DNA of 6,572 bases. It comes from DASPTH01 sp035623515 (GTDB taxonomy: Bacteria; Actinomycetota; Acidimicrobiia; IMCC26256; DASPTH01). The notes beneath the pieces were generated by a model, which made no database searches, was not told the origin of the DNA, and saw only the letters and a list, made by a program, of their open reading frames with translations. The stretch spans positions 1 to 6,572 of the forward strand of contig DASPTH010000290.1 in NCBI GenBank assembly GCA_035623515.1, read 5' to 3'. Below, piece after piece: positions 1-5,657 of this stretch (the first letter of the stretch is position 1; each line of letters opens with the position of its first letter). A program made the position numbers and the translations under genes.

Positions 1-579
1 GATGTAGCTGCGCATGTTCCGGCCGGCCGCCGACTTCTCCTCGAGCGGCACGTCGGGATCCATGGCCCGGGCGATGTCGTTCCCGATCCCGAGGAAGTCG
101 CGCCGCTCCTCCGGATGGACGCCCATCATGTCGCAGATCACGAGGATCGGGAGCATGGAGCCGAAGGCGTCGACGAGGTCGACCTTCACCCCCTCGAACC
201 CGTCGATCAGTTCATCGATGTACCGCTCGATCACCGGCCGGCTCGCCTCGACCGACGGCGCGGTGAACGCCCGGTTGATCAGCGAGCGCAGGCGCGTGTG
301 CTCGGGCGGGTCGTGCTCGAGGAGCGAGCGGTGCCGCTTCGCCGACTCCAATTGGCGCTCCCGCCGCTCGGGATCGCTCGAGAGCGCGGCTCGGAACGCC
401 CGCGACTCCGAGAAGTCGTAACTCAGCGCGGGATGGCGGAACAGCGTGAAGCAGTCCTCGTAGCGCGTGAAGTACCAGATGCCGTCAGGCGACAGCCAGG
501 CCGGGGCCTCTTCGCGCATGCGCCGGTAGGTGGGGTACGGGTCGCGCCGCAGAACCGGGTCGCTCGCGTCGAACAGCAC
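1..579 (-). CDS. Cytochrome P450, N-terminal 193 residues (gene runs off the left edge)
   Basis: Haem mono-oxygenase of the soluble bacterial type. The visible part starts with the usual bacterial P450 opening, a D-P-Y-P-x-Y segment at residues 13-18 followed by MREEAP at 21-26. It contains the C-helix signature HDPPEHTRLRSLINRAFT at residues 89-106, where H94 and R98 are the expected haem-propionate ligands. No signal peptide or membrane anchor is seen, so it should be cytoplasmic and need a separate ferredoxin partner. The I-helix, ExxR and Cys-ligand loop lie outside the window, so catalytic integrity cannot be judged. The GTG start is forced: the same frame has a TGA (the stop of the amidohydrolase) three codons upstream. 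The Shine-Dalgarno GAGGAGG ends only one base before it. The gene follows the amidohydrolase by six bases and is almost certainly co-transcribed with it. The family is secure; the substrate is unknown, with lipid, steroid or terpenoid favoured by the neighbours. Confidence 0.93.
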   Translation of the reverse strand, partial: MLFDASDPVLRRDPYPTYRRMREEAPAWLSPDGIWYFTRYEDCFTLFRHPALSYDFSESRAFRAALSSDPERRERQLESAKRHRSLLEHDPPEHTRLRSLINRAFTAPSVEASRPVIERYIDELIDGFEGVKVDLVDAFGSMLPILVICDMMGVHPEERRDFLGIGNDIARAMDPDVPLEEKSAAGRNMRSYI

Positions 580-580
580 G

Positions 581-587
581 CCTCCTC
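581..587 (-). promoter_or_regulatory. Ribosome binding site of the P450, overlapping the amidohydrolase stop
   Basis: On the minus strand the sequence GAGGAGG overlaps the TGA stop of the amidohydrolase and lies one base from the GTG start of the P450. This spacing is shorter than usual. It suggests translation of the P450 depends on ribosomes terminating on the gene before it (translational coupling). Confidence 0.6.
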
Positions 588-1752
588 ACCCGATGTGGTA
601 CACGCGGCAGGCGTTGTCCTGCAGCACCTTGCGCATGACGGTCTCGCCGACGACCTCGGTGTCCCGGCGGATCACGTCGGCGGGTGACGGTGAATAGCTC
701 GCGGGGCCGGGGTGCAGGCTCGTGGGGTGTGGGAAGTCGGTCTCGAACATGACGTTGTCCGCGTACTTGGGCAGCAGCTCGAGCGTGTCGTGCTCGAACC
801 AGAACGTGGCGTAGACCTGGCGGCGGAAGTACTCGCTCGGCAGGAGGCGATCCGCGTACCGGTCGCGCGCGCCGGTTCCCTTCCACTGCCAGTCGAGGGC
901 ATTCAGCAGGAACGGCACGTAGCCGAAGCCGCTCTCCACCGACACGAAGTCGAGCCTCGGGAACCGGTCGCACAGCCCGCTCGTGAGGAGCTGGCCGATC
1001 GTGCGCGCGTTGCCGACGAACGACATCGCCGACCGCGCGGTGTTGAACGCGGGGTCGTACTCCGTGCGGTTCATCGCCTGTTCGATCTCCTCGGCGGTGT
1101 TGCCCACTCCGACGTGGAAGTTGATCGACATGGCGAGCTCCTGAGCCACGGCATAGAGCGGGTCCCAGTGCTCGTCGGGAAAGTCGGGGAGGCCGTGCTT
1201 GTCGAGCGTCGACGCCCACAGCACGCCGCGATGACCCATCGCGTGGCATCGGCGAAGCTCCGCGATGGACGCGCCGAGGTCCCAGAAGGGCAGCACCGCG
1301 AGCAGCACGAACCGCTCGGGCGCCACCGAGGCGAACTCCGACTGGTAGTCGTTGTAGGTGCGCACACAGGCCAACTTCAGGTCGTCGTCGTCCAACGCCA
1401 TGAACGCATGGCCCTCGAACGCGATGACGTTGGGGTAGAGCACCTGGGCGTAGATGCCGTTGCGGTCCATGTGCACGACGCGCGCACCGGCGTCGTAGCA
1501 GGCGGGGTCGGCGTCGTCGAGGTTCGGCGGGCACGACGGTGGGAACTCGTGCCAGCCGGCCATGCTGTAGTTGCCGACGAGGCTGCACCAACGCCCGCCG
1601 ATCCTCCATCGCAGCGTCCCGCTCGCCTCGTGTCGCTCCACGCGGGGCGCTCGTTCGCGGAAGCGTTCGGGGATGCGCGCCGTCCAGAGGTCGGCGGGCT
1701 CGGTGAGGTGCGTGTCGGCATCGACGACCTTGACCGCGGCCTCGACACCCAC
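586..1752 (-). CDS. Amidohydrolase-2 family (COG2159-like) metal-dependent hydrolase or decarboxylase
   Basis: TIM-barrel enzyme of the ACMSD/amidohydrolase-2 group, 388 aa with the chosen start, which is a normal length. Visible motifs are VVDADTHLTEP at residues 9-19 (strand-1 metal site, D13/H15, with Asp where many relatives have His), INFHVG with H213 (metal His), VSVESGFGYVPF around E273, and FETDFPHP with D339 and H342 (strand-8 metal Asp). The product ends in a short RVYHIG tail. Members hydrolyse C-N or C-C bonds or decarboxylate aromatic and keto acids; the substrate here cannot be told. An ATG at 1821 would add 23 residues, but it lies inside the operator palindrome and upstream of the likely promoter. 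The GTG at 1752 has a Shine-Dalgarno GGGAGG four bases upstream and leaves the normal short N-terminus before DADTH, so it is preferred. It is first in an operon with the downstream P450. Confidence 0.9.
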   Translation of the reverse strand: MGVEAAVKVVDADTHLTEPADLWTARIPERFRERAPRVERHEASGTLRWRIGGRWCSLVGNYSMAGWHEFPPSCPPNLDDADPACYDAGARVVHMDRNGIYAQVLYPNVIAFEGHAFMALDDDDLKLACVRTYNDYQSEFASVAPERFVLLAVLPFWDLGASIAELRRCHAMGHRGVLWASTLDKHGLPDFPDEHWDPLYAVAQELAMSINFHVGVGNTAEEIEQAMNRTEYDPAFNTARSAMSFVGNARTIGQLLTSGLCDRFPRLDFVSVESGFGYVPFLLNALDWQWKGTGARDRYADRLLPSEYFRRQVYATFWFEHDTLELLPKYADNVMFETDFPHPTSLHPGPASYSPSPADVIRRDTEVVGETVMRKVLQDNACRVYHIG

Positions 1753-1756
1753 CGTG

Positions 1757-1762
1757 CCTCCC
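1757..1762 (-). promoter_or_regulatory. Ribosome binding site of the amidohydrolase
   Basis: GGGAGG on the minus strand, four bases before the GTG at 1752. It decides between this start and the longer ATG start at 1821. Confidence 0.65.
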
Positions 1763-1799
1763 GTTCGCGCGGCGGGCCCGTGCCATCCGCGCGGCCCGG

Positions 1800-1830
1800 A
1801 TCTTAGTGAGCGCCCGCTCACGAACGTCGC
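1800..1830 (-). promoter_or_regulatory. Putative promoter of the amidohydrolase-P450 operon
   Basis: On the minus strand TAAGAT (1805-1800) matches the -10 consensus at four of six positions. A weak -35, GCGACG (1830-1825), keeps the central GAC, with a spacer of 19 bases that is slightly long. Transcription would start near 1793 and give a leader of about 40 bases carrying the GGGAGG ribosome site. The whole inverted repeat lies inside the -35/-10 spacer. The position is inferred from hexamers only. Confidence 0.4.
1803..1824. promoter_or_regulatory. Inverted-repeat operator in the divergent promoter region (TetR-type dyad)
   Basis: GTGAGCG (1806-1812) and CGCTCAC (1815-1821) are perfect reverse complements around a 2-base CC centre. 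Extending each arm by three bases (TTA and GAA) gives 9 of 10 matching pairs. It is the only strong dyad in the 105-base gap between two divergent genes. Its size and near-gapless symmetry resemble operators of TetR-family repressors, which are common beside acyl-CoA and steroid catabolic genes in actinobacteria. No regulator gene is in the window, so the binding protein is unknown. The remainder of 1753-1857 shows no small ORF or RNA gene. Confidence 0.7.
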
Positions 1831-1846
1831 GGTGATCGGCTACCGT
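1818..1846 (+). promoter_or_regulatory. Putative weak promoter of the acyl-CoA ligase, near-leaderless
   Basis: TACCGT (1841-1846) keeps the T-A-n-n-n-T core of a -10 element. The position 17 bases upstream (TCACGA, 1818-1823) is a poor -35 and overlaps the right arm of the dyad. Transcription would begin only about five or six bases before the ATG at 1858. No Shine-Dalgarno is visible ahead of that ATG, which fits a near-leaderless transcript as is common in actinobacteria. Speculative. Confidence 0.3.
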
Positions 1847-1857
1847 GCCGCGCAGTC

Positions 1858-3480
1858 ATGCCAGGGGTTCGTCCGCAGCCGACGTTCGCGCCGACCGAGA
1901 CGTTGCCGTGGGCGATCGAGCGGTGGGCGCACGTCGACCCCGATCGGCCCTTTCTCCGGGACGTGAGCGGCTCCTCGCGGACGTACGCCGAGTTCCACGA
2001 CGCCACACTCCGATGGGCCGACGCGTTCCGGCGAGTGGGCGTTACCGCGGGTGACAACGTCCCCGCGATGGTGCGCACGTCGGTCTCGGCCGAGGAGCAC
2101 TGGCTGGGGCTCGGCTGGCTGCGCGCGGTGCACACCGGCGTCAACACCGACTTCCGTGGCAGCTCGCTCGCCTATGTCCTCACGAACTGCGCTGCTCGCC
2201 GCATGATCTGCGCGCGTGAGTTCCTCGACCGAGTCGTCGAGATCGCGCCGCAGCTCGACCGGCTCGAGCTCGTGATCGTCACCGATGCCGACCCCGACGA
2301 CCTCGCCGAAGACCTCCCCGCCCAAGCCCTCCCGGCCGGCTCGCCGTTGCGCGTCGTGAGCGCGTCGACCATCTGGGACGCCGCGGAGCCGGCAACGGAC
2401 CTGGGCGTGCCGGAGCGCCACGAGATCGCGTGCATCAGCTACACCTCGGGCACGACCGGGCCGTCCAAGGGCGTGCTCGTCCCGTGGGGTCGGCTGTGGC
2501 CGAACCACGCCTGGATCGACGTCACCGGAGACGACGTCTTCTACTGCGCGTTCCCGGTGTTCCACCTCTCCGGGATGCTGCCGCTCGCGTGGCTCGGCTT
2601 CCCGGGCGGGCAGGTCGTGCTCCGGGATTCCTTCAAGACCCGGAGATTCTGGGCGGACGTCCGGCAATTCGGCTGCACGACCACGGCGCTCATCCCGGCC
2701 ATGATGAACTGGTTGATCGACGAGCCCGCGCGCGCCGACGACGTCGACAACCCGCTCCGGTTCGTGAACGGCGCGCCCGTCGTTCCCCGTGTGGACGACT
2801 TCAAGCAGCGCTTCGGCGTCGAGATGCGCACCCTCTTCGGCAACACCGAGATCGGCACGCCGCTGTTCGCCGGACCCGACGTCTCCGCCGATTGGGAGTC
2901 GACCGCGTTGAGCGTCACCCCGGGCTACGAGGTGCGCGTCGCGGACGAGAACGACGACGAGCTCCCGGCCGGGCAGGTGGGCGAGCTCCTCGTGCGGACC
3001 ACGGAGCCCTGGCGCATGACGCCCGGCTACTTCGGCATGGCGGAACAGTCCGCGGCGGCGTGGCGGAACGGCTGGTTCCACACCGGCGACGGCTTCGTGC
3101 AGGACGAGCGCGGCAGGTACCACTTCGTCGACCGCATCAAGGACTCCATCCGGCGCCGGGGCGAGAACATCTCGTCGATGGAGGTCGAGGCCGTCGTCAA
3201 CGAGCACGCCGCGGTCGCCGAGACGGTGGCGATTGCGGTGCCGTCCGAGCACGGCGAGGACGAGGTGAAGATCTGCGTCGTCCTGCACGGCGGCGCCGAG
3301 TTGCCCCACGCGGAGCTGCACGAGTTCCTCGCGGCGCGGATGCCCCCGTTCATGGTCCCGCGCTACATCGAGTACCTCGACGACCCCGAGCGCACCGCGG
3401 CGATGCAGCGAATCGTCAAGTCCAAGCTGCGCGAGCACGCGCTGAACGAGCGGACGTGGGACGCGCAAGCCCCTGGTTGA
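1858..3480 (+). CDS. Acyl-CoA ligase of the class I adenylate-forming (ANL) family, CaiC-like
   Basis: A 540-residue cytoplasmic AMP-forming CoA ligase that should activate a carboxylic acid to its CoA thioester through an acyl-adenylate. Motifs in order: P-loop YTSGTTGPSKG at 195-205, FPVFHLSGM at 232-240, adenine-site FGNTEIG at 327-333, WFHTGD at 406-411 (D411 binds ribose), hinge segment DRIKDSIRRRGENIS at 425-439, and the C-terminal MVPRY lead-in to MQRIVKSKLRE at 516-526. The length is normal. The position that normally holds the catalytic Lys of the adenylation half-reaction (the K of the G-K motif) appears to be R518. Crotonobetaine/carnitine-CoA ligase-like enzymes are the closest group I recognise; the substrate is unknown. 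It is divergent from the amidohydrolase-P450 operon across a shared dyad, so co-regulation is likely. The ATG at 1858 is the first start after the promoter region and has no ribosome site. Confidence 0.92.
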   Translation: MPGVRPQPTFAPTETLPWAIERWAHVDPDRPFLRDVSGSSRTYAEFHDATLRWADAFRRVGVTAGDNVPAMVRTSVSAEEHWLGLGWLRAVHTGVNTDFRGSSLAYVLTNCAARRMICAREFLDRVVEIAPQLDRLELVIVTDADPDDLAEDLPAQALPAGSPLRVVSASTIWDAAEPATDLGVPERHEIACISYTSGTTGPSKGVLVPWGRLWPNHAWIDVTGDDVFYCAFPVFHLSGMLPLAWLGFPGGQVVLRDSFKTRRFWADVRQFGCTTTALIPAMMNWLIDEPARADDVDNPLRFVNGAPVVPRVDDFKQRFGVEMRTLFGNTEIGTPLFAGPDVSADWESTALSVTPGYEVRVADENDDELPAGQVGELLVRTTEPWRMTPGYFGMAEQSAAAWRNGWFHTGDGFVQDERGRYHFVDRIKDSIRRRGENISSMEVEAVVNEHAAVAETVAIAVPSEHGEDEVKICVVLHGGAELPHAELHEFLAARMPPFMVPRYIEYLDDPERTAAMQRIVKSKLREHALNERTWDAQAPG

Positions 3481-3486
3481 ACCGGG
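3472..3486. other. Short hairpin at a convergent gene junction
   Basis: CCTGGT (3472-3477) pairs with ACCGGG (3481-3486), six pairs including one G-T, around a TGA loop that is the stop of the ligase. There is no T-run on either side, so it is at best a weak bidirectional terminator. It is the only candidate in the six-base gap between two convergent genes. Confidence 0.25.
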
Positions 3487-4641
3487 TCACGGCTTGCCGC
3501 GGCCCACGACCCACATCGCGAAGCAGTTCGAGTAGCCACCGGCCGCGTGCCCGAGCGCGCGGCGCGCGCCGTCGACCTGGTGCTCCCCGGCCGTGCCCCG
3601 CACCTGCATCGCGGCCTCCGCGAACCGCACGAGCCCGGCGGCGCCGATGGGGTTCGCGCCGAGCAACCCTCCCGACGGGTTGACGGGCAACGAGCCGTCC
3701 ATCGCGGTGGCGCCGAGGTCGACGAGCCTCCATCCGGAGCCGGCGGGGGCGAGCCCGACGTTCTCGAGCACGACCGGCTCCATCCAGCTGTACGGCACGA
3801 ACAGCTCGGCCACGTCGAGGTCGCGCGCGGGGTCGGTGATGCCCGCCTGCCGGTACACCTCGCGCGCGCACTCGCGCCCCGCGCGCGGATCGACGTTGTC
3901 GTGCCACGGTGAAACCGGAGGTTCCGTCCGTACCGCGCACCCGTGGACCCACACGAGGTTCGGGGAGCGCGCGGCCGCGGCGTCGCCGGCGAGGACGACC
4001 GCGCAGGCGCCGTCGGACGACGGCGACGAGTGCAGGAACCGGATGGGTTCCCAGAGCATTCTCGACGTCGCGATCGCCTCGAGGGTGATGTCACTCCGCC
4101 GCACCTGAGCGAGCGGGTTCCGAACCGCGTTCTGCCGGTCCTTGAGCGCCGCGACGTCACCGATGTGCGAGGGTGCGTGCGAGCGGTCGATGTACTCGTT
4201 GCAGATGGCCGCGAACAGGCTGCCGGTGCCTCCCTGCCATCGCGCCTCGAACGGGACGTGTTGCAGCGTCGCGCCCGCCGCCTTGCCGTCGGACTGCTTC
4301 TCGAAGCTCACGACGAGCACGCGCGAGAACTGGCCGGAGCCGACGAGCGCGACGCCCGTGCTCGCGGCCATGCCGCCGGCGTTCCCCGAGGTGTAGGCGC
4401 GCATGATCGGTTTCCCGACCGCCACGAGCGCGTCGGCGAGGAAGAGCTCGGGCGACATGACGCCCTCGAGGACGTCGGGCGCCTTGCCGAGCACGATCGC
4501 GTCGATCTCGTCCCAGTCGAGCGCGGCGTCGAGCACCGCTCGCTCGGCTGCTTCGCGAACCAGGCCCGCCATCGTGACGTCGCGCCGCGTGGCCGCGTGC
4601 TGTGTCTGCCCGATTCCGACCACGGCGCACGGTGTCGTCAC
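3487..4641 (-). CDS. Thiolase-fold lipid-transfer/acetyltransferase-like protein (Ltp3-like), noncanonical active site
   Basis: A 384-residue thiolase-superfamily protein of the SCP-x/lipid-transfer type. It opens with the usual first strand (CAVVGIGQT, residues 5-13). Where biosynthetic and degradative thiolases have the nucleophile in C-x-S-G, it reads RAYTSGNAGG at 81-90, so the Cys appears to be Tyr or Thr. The later NPSGG (321-325) is present, but GHP is replaced by GANPIGAAG (328-336), and the C-terminal Cys loop reads ALGHAAGG (362-369), with H365. Such residues occur in Ltp2-type steroid side-chain aldolases, which work with a DUF35 partner, so a retro-aldol or acyl-transfer role is more likely than thiolysis. 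The GTG at 4641 overlaps the preceding stop as GTGA and has GAGG seven bases upstream. It is last in the three-gene operon and ends six bases from the convergent ligase gene. The family is firm; the reaction is inferred. Confidence 0.9.
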   Translation of the reverse strand: MTTPCAVVGIGQTQHAATRRDVTMAGLVREAAERAVLDAALDWDEIDAIVLGKAPDVLEGVMSPELFLADALVAVGKPIMRAYTSGNAGGMAASTGVALVGSGQFSRVLVVSFEKQSDGKAAGATLQHVPFEARWQGGTGSLFAAICNEYIDRSHAPSHIGDVAALKDRQNAVRNPLAQVRRSDITLEAIATSRMLWEPIRFLHSSPSSDGACAVVLAGDAAAARSPNLVWVHGCAVRTEPPVSPWHDNVDPRAGRECAREVYRQAGITDPARDLDVAELFVPYSWMEPVVLENVGLAPAGSGWRLVDLGATAMDGSLPVNPSGGLLGANPIGAAGLVRFAEAAMQVRGTAGEHQVDGARRALGHAAGGYSNCFAMWVVGRGKP

Positions 4642-5657
4642 GAATCCGCCTCGAACGCGCACAACAGGTTGTGTTGCAGGCACGGACCGTTCGTGGCGTG
4701 ACCGACCGCGCGCCGCGCGCCGCTTCGCCGGATCTCGTCGGCTGCCACTCCGAGCCGGATGAGGCCGGTGGCCATCACCGGATCGGCGGGCAGCGCGCCC
4801 CCCGACGGGTTCACCGTCCGGATCGCCGCCGCGCCGAGCGCCTCCACGACCATCAGTTCCTGGTGGCTGAACGGTGTGTGCACCTCCAGCACGTCGAGGG
4901 TTGCGCCGGTGAGCCCGAGTCGGGCAGCCGCGGCGCGCACCGACGTGCACGTCGTCAGATCGCGCGACCCCAGCGCGTTGCTGTCGATTCGCTGGTCGAT
5001 CCCGGTGATCCATGCGGGCGGATCGGAGGACCGCGCGACGAGGTCGTCCCGGGCCAGCACGAGCGCGGCCGCGCCGGCGCACACCGTCGAGCAGTCGGCA
5101 GCCCGGAGCGGCGAGGCCACGTACGGCCGCCGCAGCAGCTCGTCGACGTCGGTACCCGGCCGGCGCGCGGCAACCACGGTCGCGAAGTCGGCTTCGGCGT
5201 ACCGGCCGTCGTCGAGCAGTGCCCGGGCCTGCAACGCCGCGAGCTCGCGGGCGGCGGGCGCGAGCGGTGCGACGAAGTAGGGGTCGTGCTGGAGCGCGAG
5301 CACGCGCCCCGTGTCGTCGCCCAGCGGTCGGCTGTAGGCACACACCAGTGCCGCGTCGGTTTCGCCGGCGAGCACGCGGATCCACGCCTCGTACAACGCG
5401 AACGCGCCGTCGCCCTCGAGATGCGAGTGGGTCCGCGGCGGCCACCCCGGGAACGCGTCGAAGGCGCCCATCACCGACCCGACGACGCCGTTCAGGAACT
5501 CGGAGCTCGCGGAACAGACGACACCGACGTTGTCGCGGGAGAGCCCGCTCGCGCCGAGTGCTTCGGCGACGACGGGCGCCAGCAACTCCGCATCGTTGCG
5601 ACCGTCACCGACCGGCCCGACCTGGTACGCGAAACCAGTGACCGCGACGCGGTTCAC
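4638..5657 (-). CDS. Short thiolase-fold protein (Ltp4-like), noncanonical active site
   Basis: A 339-residue thiolase-superfamily protein, shorter than the usual 390 or so residues of a full thiolase. It begins VAVTGFAYQVG (residues 4-14). The nucleophile region reads RTHSHLEGDGAFA (75-87) with no Cys at the expected place. LEVHTPF (257-263) resembles the SCP-x E-x-H-x-x-F segment. NPSGG is present at 284-287 and flanks, but GHP is replaced by ADP (291-293). The C-terminal loop is VGHATNGPCLQHN (318-330), with H320. It is a diverged paralogue of the protein encoded next to it, and the two could form a mixed oligomer with the DUF35 protein. The GTG at 5657 overlaps the upstream stop as GTGA. 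An ATG at 5696 would give 13 more residues and a 43-base overlap and is less likely. The ribosome site is weak. Role inferred: structural or catalytic half of a C-C cleaving or acyl-transfer complex. Confidence 0.87.
   Translation of the reverse strand: MNRVAVTGFAYQVGPVGDGRNDAELLAPVVAEALGASGLSRDNVGVVCSASSEFLNGVVGSVMGAFDAFPGWPPRTHSHLEGDGAFALYEAWIRVLAGETDAALVCAYSRPLGDDTGRVLALQHDPYFVAPLAPAARELAALQARALLDDGRYAEADFATVVAARRPGTDVDELLRRPYVASPLRAADCSTVCAGAAALVLARDDLVARSSDPPAWITGIDQRIDSNALGSRDLTTCTSVRAAAARLGLTGATLDVLEVHTPFSHQELMVVEALGAAAIRTVNPSGGALPADPVMATGLIRLGVAADEIRRSGARRAVGHATNGPCLQHNLLCAFEADS
4660..4673. repeat. Inverted repeat inside the thiolase gene, upstream of the next start
   Basis: CACAAC (4660-4665) and GTTGTG (4668-4673) form a perfect dyad with a 2-base centre. 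It lies within the 3' end of the short thiolase gene, 19-32 bases upstream of the next GTG. The centre AAC-AG-GTT matches the AACnnGTT core of KstR operators, but the outer T and A of that motif are absent. A dyad of this size is expected about once or twice by chance in a window this long. Confidence 0.25.

Noticed and set aside
14..687. Two plus-strand frames (135 and 190 codons) at the left edge
   Set aside because: They are antisense to the P450 N-terminus, which has a clear C-helix motif; no domain is recognisable in either.
485..1786. Long minus-strand frame (433 codons) overlapping the amidohydrolase
   Set aside because: Its translation is Arg/Ala-rich with no domain motifs; it is a frame shadow of the amidohydrolase in GC-rich DNA.
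1753..1821. 23-residue N-terminal extension of the amidohydrolase from an ATG at 1821
   Set aside because: That ATG lies at the edge of the operator dyad and upstream of the likely promoter, and the extra residues are unlike the family, whose metal motif is near the N-terminus.
1840..3468. Long minus-strand open frame (542 codons) antisense to the ligase
   Set aside because: It mirrors the whole ligase gene, has low-complexity Arg/Val/Asp/His composition and no recognisable domain; the plus strand has all ANL motifs.
2430..3683. Plus-strand 417-codon frame within and beyond the ligase
   Set aside because: Arg/Ala/Pro-rich shadow frame with no motif, starting inside the P-loop coding region of the ligase.
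4642..5445. N-terminal extension of the long thiolase frame by 268 codons
   Set aside because: The extension is Arg/Ala-rich shadow of the short thiolase gene; the thiolase fold begins at the GTG at 4641, which overlaps the previous stop.
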